From positions 20,043,462 through 20,107,461 of the forward strand of contig CP154955.1 in assembly GCA_039621445.1 (NCBI GenBank): DNA of 64,000 nt. Reading direction: 5' to 3'. Under the pieces are notes generated by a model. The model was not told where the DNA came from and searched no databases. It saw only the letters and a list, made by a program, of their open reading frames with translations. The stretch comes from Euglena gracilis (Eukaryota > Euglenida > Euglenophyceae > Euglenales). The translations under genes and the position numbers were made by a program. Below are positions 33,401-42,161 of the stretch, in pieces. Each line of letters opens with the position of its first letter. Within the stretch, counting starts at the first letter, position 1.

Positions 33401-34109
33401 GTCTGCTGGGTGGCTGAATCTCACCCTGCTGATCATTGGGGGCTGTTGACTCAATGTCCGCCAAAGCCGCTGTAAAATGCTGTTGGCTGGGGTTGGATCT
33501 CCCGGGGCCAGCTGCAATGTCTGCCAAATCCCCTGTCAAATGCTGATGGCTGGGTGGCAAAACCTCACCCTGCTGTTGATTGGGGGTTTTTGGTCCAATG
33601 TCTGTCAAATGCTGATGGCTGTGTGTTTTCTCCAGCACCATTTGCATTTGGCAGAGGCAAAAAACACAGGCCAAAACCACTTTGAAGACCACAATGTGCA
33701 GCATGCGTGGAGTGCTTGTTACAGCTGCGATGGGAGTCGCTGGGGGCTCTTCTGCTGCAACTGTTTCCAGCACCTTGGACTCCATGGTGAACCAAAATGT
33801 CTGTGCAATCTGTTCACAAATGTTTCCACGAATCCCAGTGTCGATGTCCTCGATGTTCTCTCCACTGATTGCCTCCTGGGCACCCCATTTGGGGCTGAGC
33901 TTCACGAGATCTCCAGGGCCCATTTGGGCTGGGGCTGGCCCTGGGGCTGGAACTCCCAGGGCTTGAATCATAGATGTCGATATCACAGATGTTGCTGCAG
34001 CTGGGTGGCTGAATCTCACCCTGCTTCTCCTGGGGCAGGATCTCCCAGGGCTGAAATCACAGATGTGGATGTTGATGCTGCTGGGTGGCTGAATCTCACT
34101 CAGCTGCAA
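30477..34109 (-). CDS. LINE F 2A-containing N-terminus and reverse transcriptase (1210 codons)
   Basis: Residues about 1-380 include a hydrophobic segment near 135-158 (MLHIVVFKVVLACVFCLC) and tandem units around SHQHLTDIGP and QQGE(V/I). The 2A motif GRGDDLLTLGDVEANPGP falls near 382-399. Then come SVSYHC-type cysteines, LHALWAFPKAVLAPLGKGG, LEHLVSKGAVGKACQFLLSD, GPSGLKPDHLKDML (about 716), RPIASGECLRRLVGK, ILQLDFSNAFNCIRR (about 870), GVQQGDPCGPAAFALAIQ, AWYLDDAHVVG (about 958) and LGGLGIRDPSTERT. The frame ends LPHV-stop, where LINE I reads LPHEVVSQKFWGQ: a one-base deletion. The catalytic residues are intact. Confidence 0.88.
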   Translation of the reverse strand: MQLSEIQPPSSINIHICDFSPGRSCPRRSRVRFSHPAAATSVISTSMIQALGVPAPGPAPAQMGPGDLVKLSPKWGAQEAISGENIEDIDTGIRGNICEQIAQTFWFTMESKVLETVAAEEPPATPIAAVTSTPRMLHIVVFKVVLACVFCLCQMQMVLEKTHSHQHLTDIGPKTPNQQQGEVLPPSHQHLTGDLADIAAGPGRSNPSQQHFTAALADIESTAPNDQQGEIQPPSRQHSHETSPQMYNPRRLSQRGEMKARGTLGLSKWGMYPLPSHMFTCASSVVLTNALFLQQKKEINQHHFIDIRPKSKQLVIFPAETQPYFRACSLASSANPGEAPKTFQTPPRAAYHVPGPHGKRRSSCLFSARTKSLAVSYHCRSGRGDDLLTLGDVEANPGPTPPGDPPTGTMDIDLTSDPTRAVGFLLATTQVPPSALRPMEETSTQDARDLQQLLQTLLSRPPPEAALPSTDSRATTRGPSALQDDLDMGTDFIPGMKSGAPLTSPCPDLCPSWTEISLDSRGTVSNIPKGALPAVSDAYSTILRAFNDKPTWETLHALWAFPKAVLAPLGKGGRGHWARLGRVIRGRAEAYLRRTVAESWKDSIRLPHLSQTIRTRGQVRREEEVQEEGFVRRLEHLVSKGAVGKACQFLLSDGVQDNKNPVVRQRLKDLHPSEEPPGRGPPDKRKGVPPPSDEDERRDRLSLVRRAVFSFGKESAAGPSGLKPDHLKDMLGKEAGGQAETLLEGLSNFVYRCINEGWPAGAAEILTSARLTALRKVKPSTAVDSAGNLIPATPDPAQEGTRPIASGECLRRLVGKVLMRQPPVRKFTLEGLPGQFGVGCPDACGLIGMGLQHIVTTLHQGGSQDWGILQLDFSNAFNCIRRDSLLEASRERCPEMVTWLETCYAEHSSLFLGDACLRSQTGVQQGDPCGPAAFALAIQSLVEEIHAVCGWQAWYLDDAHVVGNRRQLEAVVHLVLEKGPPIGVALNAEKCTLWGPAFNPEWASIPQGVSVLQRIPVTPYVPGSGLKSLGVPVCHPEDQTFADRVWFGRCEAALKACSLLQKVPSAHIQFTILRMCLDACKVNDLLRTTPITLATAQCTLLSKTLRNTMSVIAGRPLEEDQWTQVTLPVRLGGLGIRDPSTERTNARWAATLDFLVRGQRILDLPPLNGANPLPTDFATLVGDISTSCELPPVVKTFLEDPRRHEILPHV

Positions 34110-34769
34110 GACTTCTCACCGTAGTCAGTCCAAAACCACACTTCAAACCTTGGGGTTGCTTACTGCCCGCCGTTGTCCTTCTGAACTTCGGACCCCACGA
34201 AAAAAAAAATAGACACTCAGAAAGTGCAAGTCTCTCACAGCAGCTTTGCCTGTTGTGTTAAATTAGGAATACCCAGATTCGCGCGTTTTGAAAAATTATG
34301 ATTCACCCATACGCAAAAAATTGCTTGCATTCCTAATCCTTCTCCTTCACCGTCACAATGTCATTTCCGGTGGAAGCGGTGTGGAATACTTATGATGAAA
34401 GTACAGGGTGCTGAAATGGAGTGGAAATACAGGAACCTATTGGAACGCATTGTGTTGTGGAAGGAGGGTGAGTATCACCACAGGCAGTCTACTCAGGCCT
34501 TTGCTCTGAACAAATCCGAGCAGAGGCCTGCCTGCAACATGGTGACAGGCCCTTGGTGGGGCTACTTTTTAAGCTACTGGCCCCTGGTGGGATCACAAGT
34601 TTCAACTCTGAAGAAAGATTTCACAGACATTATATCCTTAAATGCTGACTGATTTTTGTTTCTTGCCTTCTTTATTTGCTGTTCAACAAATGTTCTTGCT
34701 CAAGGAAACCAAAAATTGGGGGAGAAGCTTTTCAATCAGGCAAACGGCCCAAATTTAGCAAAAAAGAAT

Positions 34770-34810
34770 GTGAAATGCAAAATTTTGGGCCCCAAAATTT
34801 TGCATTTCAC
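34770..34810. repeat. Perfect 20 bp palindrome in element P1
   Basis: GTGAAATGCAAAATTTTGGG, one C, then its exact reverse complement. The homologous place in element P5 (62357-62396) keeps the fold with an A-T to G-C pair change and one deletion. Confidence 0.9.
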
Positions 34811-34879
34811 TTTTTTTTTTGCAATGTCATGGTATTCTGGTTCATTTTGATTTGCTTTTCATTGGTTTGATTCACATCT

Positions 34880-35050
34880 TGTGGCAACTTTTGGGCCAGA
34901 TGTGGTGGCCAGTTTCGGGCCAGATGTGGTGGCCAGTTTTGGGCCAAAGGTCGTGGCCAGTTTTGGGCCACAGGTCATGGCCAGCTTTGGGCCAGATGTG
35001 GTGACCAGTTTTGGGCCACAGGTGGTGGCCAGTTTTGGGCCACGGGCTTC
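34880..35050 (+). repeat. 22 bp minisatellite (ggccagttttgggccagatg type) in P1
   Basis: About eight units of GTGGCCAGTTTTGGGCCA plus a variable 4-6 bp. The reverse complement array is at 62098-62285 in element P5. Confidence 0.85.
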
Positions 35051-35530
35051 TCTCGGGAAGGAGTTGTTTGGGTGCGATTCTGTTGGAAAGGAGGGGGCAC
35101 AAAAGCGTTTTGTTTGCGCTTTTTTTTTGGCAAAGTTTGTGTTGTGTTGGGGGGGCTTTTCCGTGCTGCTCGGTTGTTTTTTTTTTCTCTGCCCCCCGCT
35201 CCGTCTTCCGGCGAAGTCAAAAGGTGCTGCCGTGGGATGCATTGCCAAAAACATTCACCCGGCATGGATCCTTTGATTAAACGTGGCGAGCGCAGCCGTC
35301 GAGCGTGATAAAAACGGGCGAGGTGGCGCCGTTGTGACTTTTCCCTACTCTGAATTTTTTGCACTCCTCGGTGGGCACAAAAAAAGGAGGAGGCGCCAGC
35401 CGCGGCCAGCCGCGGCTGCCCGTGGCTGGTGGCTGGGAGAAAAAAGGAGGAGGAGGTCTGGCTGGTGGCTGGTGAAAAAAACAGGAGGAGGTCTGGCCGG
35501 CATCTGGCTGGCCGTGGGGACCCCAGCTCC

Positions 35531-35666
35531 AAAGAAACAAAGCACGTAATGGAGCGACTTCGCCCGATCCAGGCGGCAGTGGGCACACCAAAAGGTGCGG
35601 AGCAAACGGTGATGTTGGTCCAAGAGACGCTGAATGCACTCAGTGAGAACCGTGGATTTGGCTTCT
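35531..35666 (+). pseudogene. LINE E reverse transcriptase segment between the P1 insertion and the inversion
   Basis: It encodes ETKHVMERLRPIQAAVGTPK and TLNALSENRGFGF. This matches the stretch between RLVGK and the catalytic IDLSNAF in related LINEs (for example LAPTQVGVGVRNAAEAIALG in LINE D). It lies right after the P1 target duplication. Confidence 0.75.
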
Positions 35667-37234
35667 TCAAGTGACGTTATATTTTCACTCAGCCGGAGTG
35701 GATGCACGCATGTCAAGTCCACAGCCACCTTATGTCCTTGCCATCGATGGATCAGGATGTCGGCCGGTCTGTCATTGTTTGGGAGTGCTTGTTCTTTTTG
35801 TGCAGTGTGTCCCCCTCTTCTCAGAAGTTCCAGTAGCTTTTCTTGGAGGTCACTGTGCCTTTGGGTGAGGCCGTTTTTGGTGCATGAGACATGGGGTGAT
35901 CACCTAGATGTCAAGAGGTTTTCACACATGGGGCAGGGACAGCCTGTATGTTCTTGTGGAAGCACAGGCAAGCCAAGGAATCACTTTCCCAGGAGTTGGA
36001 ACTCTGTATGGCCCAGTAGGTTTGAACGGGCGGCCATGGGTGCAGTTCCAAGCCAAGATAGTGCTTTCTTCTCGATGAGGCTCTTGCGAATGAGGTTTCT
36101 TGAGGTACCTGTCTTTTTCCATTCTTTTGCCTCAGTGGCTGCGATTGATTTTGTCCATTTTTTTGCAATTGGTGTCCTCCGGCTCGGCTTCATCCAGGTT
36201 GCCAAGGTTTTGTTCAATTCTTGCAAGGCGCAACTGCCCCCATTTGGATTTGTTTTTCAGAAAGTCAATGGCTTCTTTGGTTCCTTCAGGGACGCGCGCT
36301 TGGATTTGAGGTTGGATGGACTGGTCGTTCTTGATCATTGCCGTGTATCCTTTTACTGCTGCGAGTTTCATTGGTGCCCACTGTTTCGTGGGGTCTTTGT
36401 ATCCGAAACCACCTTCGCTCGTTGGAAGGAATAATTGTGTTTTCGCCTCATGAGTGAGTTCTGCATCCAGGGTTTTTTCAATGGCAGTGACCAAGATGTC
36501 TTTTGTATTCTCCAATTTGTCTCTCATGCCAGATACGTCTGTTGCTCGCAGTACGTATTCGACTTTGGCGGTGGTGAGGCACGTGGAGAGGAGGAGGTGT
36601 TGCACGTGCAAGTCTTTGATCATGGTGACGGTTTGTGTTTGTTGTTGGATCTCTTCATTTTTTGTCTTCCACCAATCTTTTGTGAACTGGCTTGGCTGGT
36701 TTTGTGCATTGGGCTTGTGCAGTGGGATCCCGAGAAGTGACGTCCCTGAGCCATCGTAGTATGGGAGATGCTTGCAGTTCTTCAGAATTGAATGCCGGTT
36801 TGGTGCAAATAACGTGTCTGCCCCAGGCCCCCACACTTCGCATTTTGACTTGTTGACTTCAAGGCCAATGTTTTTGAATTGTCCCAGCAGTTTTTCAAAC
36901 TCAGCCTCGATTTTGTCCGTCCTTCCGATCATTGTTCCATCATATGCATACCATCTGTTCAGGAAAGTTCCTTGTACTGAGGAGATGATGGGATGTATGG
37001 CAAGGGCAAAGAGGAGTGTCCCAAAGTTGCATCCCTGTTGCACTCCTCTCTGGCTGGCATTCTTGCTGTCGTTTGCATACAGGTGCAGCTCTTCTCCGTA
37101 AAGGCTCTGGACCCATGGAAGCAGATGGGGTGCCTGTTTTGCAACCTCGATCAACATTCTTTGCCTTGGGACACTGTTGAATGCGTTGGAAAGGTCGATT
37201 TTGATAAGGCACCAGTCTGTTTCTTGTTGGACCC
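35667..37234 (-). pseudogene. LINE E inverted segment: reverse transcriptase to RLE
   Basis: On the minus strand the frame encodes WVQQETDWCLIKIDLSNAFN, GVQQGCNFGTLLFALAI, RWYAYDGTMIG (the catalytic pair DD reads YD), LEVNKSKCEVWGP and EGGFGYKDPTKQW. After a frameshift near 36130 come CPCPMCENLL, RPADILIHRWQGHKVAVDLT and HPLRLSENITSLEEA. This is the exact middle of LINE E, reversed in place. The breakpoints carry inverted GCTTCT (35661-35666) and AGAAGC (37235-37240). Confidence 0.82.
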
Positions 37235-37240
37235 AGAAGC

Positions 37241-37620
37241 AGGCTGAAGACCAAAAAATCAGTAAGTACGAACAACGATGCTCAAGGGTTGGATGGAAAT
37301 TGATCCCTGCCGTAACACACCCGTGGAGTGGATGGACAGGCAAGGGAACCGACCTCATTCGGCGAATCTTGCAAGACACCACCAAAGACAACCCCCAAGA
37401 AGAAGTTGGTGTGCAGCAGAACAACACCTGGGCCGATTTAACGTTTGTCTCAGCACAAATTACAGCAAGACAATTGGCCGCAGTAATGGATGCAGGGTTC
37501 CACAAAACAAGAAAACCAAAACGGAAAAGGTGGACACTCACCGCTGATGCACCAGGAAACCACATGCAGGAAGACGAAGCGAACCCCGAAGCATCGGCCA
37601 GGAAAAGAGCAAAGGAATAG
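37241..37620 (+). pseudogene. LINE E C-terminus after the inversion
   Basis: The plus strand resumes with AEDQKISKYEQRCSRVGWKL, IPAVTHPWSGWTGKGTDLIR, and a lysine-rich end (KTRKPKRKRWT, ASARKRAKE-stop). It corresponds to the EEDKVKKNGAGCQRRGWTF region of LINE I. Confidence 0.8.
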
Positions 37621-38141
37621 CACCACAGCCCCACTCGAGTCCCATGCAAATGCCCCCACACTGAATCGACACAAGCAAGATACCCAACCTGACATAAGAT
37701 GAACACAATACGCACAAATGAGGGCAAACGCACCCCCAGCCAGCTATCACAAGAGCAGACACAAACCAGAGACAAACACGCCTAGCCAGGCAAACAACCA
37801 ACACACCCCCCGCCGCGTAATATATTGAGAGTGGGTTTTGCCCATTTTCCTCCTCGCAGACACACACCGGACACAAACACGCCCCGCCAGGCAAACACCC
37901 AACACACACACCCCCCTCCGCCGTTTCATTGAAGATGGGACTCTCCCATTTTCCTCTAACCACTGACCGCCGAACCGGCACGGCTCTCCACACAATTTTT
38001 TGTACTTTACACCCATAGTATCTACCGGCGACCTGTGGCCGCACAGGGAGTCATGAGGAGTTTCTCCTTGTGGCGAGGGCCAAAAGAGACGTTTCCCTGG
38101 AGCCGGGGCACGGTCTGGGTGAAGCTGTGCTACCCGCCGTG
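37621..38141 (+). other. LINE E 3' UTR with type B structured tail (38023-38141)
   Basis: The UTR holds two similar units (GCAAACAACCAACACACCCC near 37793 and GCAAACACCCAACACACACA near 37891). It ends in a structured tail: CCTGTG/CACAGG hairpin, CATGAGGAG/CTCCTTGTG hairpin, GGCGAGGGCCAAAAGAGACG, GTTTCCCTGG, and GCTGTGCTACCCGCCGTG. The same tail ends LINE L (50072-50205, minus) and is found at 44534-44659. Confidence 0.75.
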
Positions 38142-38166
38142 TTGTTGTTTGGTAGTGGTGTGCCAT

Positions 38167-38222
38167 GCCGTGCCGTGCCGTGCCGTGCCGTGCCGTGCCG
38201 TGCCGTGCCGTGCCGTGCCGTG
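38167..38222. repeat. (TGCCG)n after LINE E 3' end
   Basis: About eleven perfect pentanucleotides follow the type B tail within 25 bp. It is the same repeat in reverse as (GGCAC)n at 53921-54028. Confidence 0.95.
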
Positions 38223-38753
38223 TAATTGGGTGTCAGACAAGAACCGGAGGCTAACCACAGTCCCCAACCATCCACAACCCGTCAAAAGCGCGCAAAACAC
38301 AGCAAACAACAAAACAGCAGCGCACAACCAGGCCGGAAGATCCAGAGCGGGGCTACATCAACAACAGCGCAGGCTGGAGTTGCGTGCAACAACGCTGGAG
38401 CGCTAACCCACCGAAGCGGAGACACACAGCACATCGCGGAACACAGCACACACAGGTACAGGAGTGTTCTTGACATTCCTTCTAACCCGTTTGTACAATT
38501 GCACAAACCGCCGCCACAGCTTACCTCACTTGCACTGAATTGTGTACAGTAACGCACGCTCCATGGCACTAGCCGACAACACAAGCACACAGCACGCACT
38601 GCTGTACATGTTGTACAAAGAACTCCCCACGGAGTCCCCTAGGGATGATGTGGAATGTGCATTTCTGACCCGCCGGAGCACTATGTACATAAACGGTGCA
38701 CGCCGGTTATATATACGAACTTCCCATTAAGCTTTCAAAAAAAAGTCAGACAG
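38223..38753. other. Non-coding
   Basis: C/A-rich sequence resembling a LINE 3' UTR, without a coding frame I believe. It has no recognised tail. Confidence 0.4.
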
Positions 38754-39080
38754 GAGCGTTGGCAGTGGGGGAGGGGGTCCGGAGGTCAGATTTTTTTTCA
38801 TTTTTGGCACTTTTTGCTGTACTGTCTCAACACCGCGGGGGGGGGGGGGGGGGTCCTGGGGTCCCAACTGTACTGCCAACCCCCCCCCCCCCTCAAAATC
38901 GGCCAAAAACCGGCGCCGGAAAAAAATTTACAGCCTTTTTTTGGTCTAAAAAGGCCATTTTTGGTGTCAAAATTTTCCTCTGTCTCGGGGGGGGGGTCGG
39001 CACTAGGGGGGGGGTCCCGAAAATCCCATCTGTACAGGGGGGGGGTCCTCAAAAAACCCCAACTGTACTGCCGTCGCCCC
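38754..39080 (-). repeat. Dispersed repeat S, copy 2
   Basis: Reverse complement of 11847-12174. It precedes hairpin-array copy 2, as the first copy also neighbours hairpin-array copy 1 in the same relative order, with a different spacing. Confidence 0.7.
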
Positions 39081-39206
39081 ACAAGTGTTTTCCCCTCTTG
39101 GAATTTGTTGTTTATGTTTATTCTAACTTCAGATACAAGCTATTTGAAGGATAAGGAATGCATTCATGCAGGATTTTTTGAATATTTAAGCAGGTATGCC
39201 CATCTA

Positions 39207-40317
39207 TACTACAAAAAAGGGGTGGCGGACGCCGGTTCTGTCCTGAACCCGGCGTTCCCGGACGCCGGTTCCGTCCTTCGTTCTTTGGGGACGCCGGGTT
39301 CAGGACAGAACCAGCGTCCGCCACCCCTTGTTTAAAGCGGCCCGGGTTCAGGACAGAACCGGCGTTCACCCCCTTCGGGCCAGGGAGCACCTAGAAATAC
39401 GTTCACTAGCGTTCCCCTTTAGTCCCAGGGGGGAACAGCCAAAACGTCCCAAAGCAAATTCTGAAAAAAAAACCAGAGGATTCAAACATAAAATCTCTGA
39501 AACTCTAAAAAAGCCATGGGGGTTCCAGCCGTATTCCCCAACCGTATTTCTGACAGAAAAAAACCCAGCAGGTCCAGCCAAAATTTCCCAACCGTGATAA
39601 TAAACCCAGCGAGGTCCAACCACAGTTTCCCCTCCGTATGTCTGAAACAACCCAGGGGGTCCAGCCAACATTTACCAGCCGCAATTCTGAAAAACGCACG
39701 GGGGGTTCCAGCCAGCATTTAACAACCGTGTTTCTAAAAAACCCAGGGGGGTCCAGCCAACATTTCCCAACCGTAATTCTAAGAAAAAACCCAGGGGTGG
39801 GCAGTCAACATTAAACCGAATTTTTGAAATAACCCAGGGCGGGTCCAGCCAAAATTTCCCTGCCGTATGTCTGAAAAAACCCAGGGGGGGGTCCACCCAA
39901 AATTCCCAACCGTACTTCTGAAAAAAACCAGTGGGGTCCGGCCAAAATTTCTGTAATGTGTCTCCTTGCCGGCAATATGTTTTGCCCTGTAATCAGTGCA
40001 GCTGTAGCAACCTGTATGCCTAGCAATCCTCCCCCCCCCCCACCTCAGAAACTGCAAAACGCTTGCCGTCAGTCATCCATGATATTTTGCACTCAGCAAT
40101 TGTGCCTTTTATCCCCTTTCATCCAAGGAGATTTTTGTTTCTGGGGTCACATTGGCACACTTTTTTTTACACAAAATACTGTCCCAAACCGGACGCCGGG
40201 TTTTGGACAGAACCGGCGTTCCTAACACCGGGTTTTAGGACAGAACCGGCGTCCGGAAAACCCGTGGGGGGGGACGCCGGTTCTGTCCTGAACCCGGCGT
40301 CTCAAACGCCGGTTTAA
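39207..40317 (+). mobile_element. Hairpin-array repeat element, copy 2
   Basis: Near-identical reverse complement of 9754-10812 through the 43-45 bp central repeats. The left arm has extra hairpins (39230-39330). Flanking TA is possible at both ends. No transposase was found. Confidence 0.8.
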
Positions 40318-41231
40318 GGTGTCTTTTGAAGAATGATTACACTGGTCTTTTCTGGTGCATCTGGACCACTTTCAAAAATGTGGCATTTTCTCCAAAATTT
40401 TGTCCCCTGAGTGACAATTTTGAGTCCCACCCTCTTGCGTGGCTTGTCTTCTGTTGGGCCTTCTGTTTTTATATCCTTTTCTGAGCGTTCTCATGGTTTT
40501 CTAGTCGTGTTTTACAGTTTTGGAACTTTTGCTTCCATTCCACAGAGCTCCAGCTGCAGCTTTGTGTCTTTGGCCTGGTGTTTTGGGGACATTTTGGCCT
40601 TGCATTCTGTGTTTTCTTGCTTTCCAATTTGCTTTCCTTCTCCCTCAAATTGTAATTCTGTAAATTGAACCCCCAACCATCATTGCGTCATCTTTTTCAG
40701 TGGTACCACATGCCTGTCATCTGGTTGTCTTTCATTTGTCATTTGCTTTCACGGGTTTGAAGTTTGAAGCACAGAAGGTAAACCAAGAAGGGAAGCAGAG
40801 GAAGACCAGTGAAGGTTTTTAACTTTTTTCTGTTTTTTGTCAGGGTCCTGTGGTGTTTTAAAGAAAAAACACAGGACCATGTTGCTGTAAACGACATGCT
40901 CTCTTCTTTGTTGCACTGTTCGCCTTTGCTTTCTGCAGTTCAACAATGTTTTTTTTTGCCAAAAGGGCTTTGTTGTGGCGTTCCTGTTCTGAACACATTC
41001 TGTTGAGCCCCCCCGTGTTTGGTGCCACATCTTGGCCCTGATCTTGGGGCAGTTTTGGGGCGACTTGGGGGGGGGTCACTCCACGTTACAGAAAAAACTG
41101 GTCATAGGTGTAGAAGCGGGGGGGCGGCCGCCCCCCCCCCGAGACTTTGGAAAGAAAAAACTTTTTGCAAAAGGTTTCAACTTTTCTTGAACGTTTTGGC
41201 TGTTTTTGCTGTTGAGTGTTGCTACCGTCTC

Positions 41232-41604
41232 GCCGCCCTTCGGGCGGCAGAACAAGCCCAAAACTCATGGGTCAGAGGGGGCGAAAATATTTTTCAATCT
41301 GAGGTCGTTGTATGTGAATACCTCCTCCACCACCGTCTCGCCGCCCATAGGGCGGAAACAAATCACATGTGTTTTGACATTTCTGTTGACAAATTTGTTT
41401 CTTTTTGGGGAAACCTTTTGGAATAATGCATTACCGTCCAGCCGCCCTTCGGGCGGCAATACATTTCTTTTTTGTTCCATGCAAAATGGCTCAGAGGGGG
41501 CTTTGGAAGGCAACCTCACTGACGTCCCTTTTCACATTCTGCACTCTTTTTTGAAATCCCAAAACACAAAAGGCGTCACCGTCTCTTGCCGCCCGTTGGG
41601 CGGC
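41232..41604 (+). repeat. Cluster of four GCCGCCC-NNNN-GGGCGGC hairpins
   Basis: GCCGCCCTTCGGGCGGC at 41232-41248 and 41441-41457, GCCGCCCATAGGGCGGA at 41340-41356, and GCCGCCCGTTGGGCGGC at 41588-41604. Each is preceded by ACCGTC. Loops change while stems stay paired. Confidence 0.8.
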
Positions 41605-42161
41605 TTGAAAGCTTCCAAACTGTGACGGATTTGTGGCACAATGTCAAAAATTGCCACATTTTCCCCTCACGTTCAATGGAGTCCAGGGGGGGGGGGGCCT
41701 TCTGGGGCGGAGGTTGGGAAGGGGGGGACCCGAGTATTCTGCAGCACATTTTAGTCCGCGGGGCGGCCGCGGGGCGTGGGGGGGGGTCTGATTGGGCCAT
41801 TTCTGATAAAAAAAATGCTCTTCGGGCCGCCTGCGGAGCGTGTGGCCTCCAAATTTGCCATTTCATGTCCAATAATCGTCATTTTTGACCATTTTTAGGT
41901 CTTAAAAAGTCGCAGTTCTTTCTCGATTTTTTTGTTGGGTGGCACAGTGGGGGGGGTGAATTGGGGGGGGGGGGGGTCCCGGGGCGGCGCGCCTACTGGC
42001 AGTGGCTGAAAAATTCCCCCCCTCCTAGGGCCGCATTTTTCGGACCACTTCAGGGAGGGGGAAATTTTCGGACCCCTGGGAGCTTAAGCCCCGGCCTTGT
42101 CACAGAGAACCATGGAATTTGAACCAAAGATGGACATAGCACCTGTTGGTGCACGAAACTC

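Larger units (their letters stand above)
29095..34290 (-). mobile_element. LINE F: nearly full-length RLE-type LINE
   Basis: It is about 5.2 kb on the minus strand, inserted in element P1. It carries one large frame with a 2A motif and reverse transcriptase, then the zinc motif and endonuclease after one frameshift and one stop. Its 3' UTR ends in the type A tail at 29126-29178. It is the least damaged full-length LINE here and belongs with LINEs B, I and N (shared YDANGPAAIDVT and CRRGWTFIPFVLDC(Y/F)GGMG). Confidence 0.88.
28903..35530 (+). mobile_element. Harbinger-like element P1, itself split by LINE F
   Basis: The ends GGAGCTGGGG (28903) and CCCCAGCTCC (35521-35530) are inverted repeats. 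The target duplication is AAA (28900-28902 and 35531-35533), and removing the element restores the LINE E frame. Element DNA is 28903-about 29094 and about 34290-35530 (about 1.4 kb); the rest is LINE F. Both arms are full of ccagcc/ggctgg and aggaggaggtctgg repeats. No transposase was found. The 3 bp duplication fits PIF/Harbinger, but this assignment is inferred. Confidence 0.75.
26760..38141 (+). mobile_element. LINE E: split by nested elements and carrying an internal inversion
   Basis: The segments are 26760-28902 (+), 35531-35666 (+), 35667-37234 (inverted, read on the minus strand) and 37241-38141 (+), ending in a type B tail. Between the first two lies a Harbinger-like element (28903-35530) that itself contains LINE F. 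Coding joins up across each break: KVAIKLK to ETKHVMERL, then GFGF to WVQQETDW. Its exact 5' end is not visible. Confidence 0.8.

Noticed and set aside
35667-38141. Twin-priming (5' inversion) of a LINE
   Set aside because: The upstream part of the same LINE lies in the normal direction before the inverted segment, which twin priming does not produce.
38160-38330. Ala-Val-Pro-Cys-Arg repeat peptides (also 53833-54136)
   Set aside because: They are translations of the pentanucleotide array in every frame.
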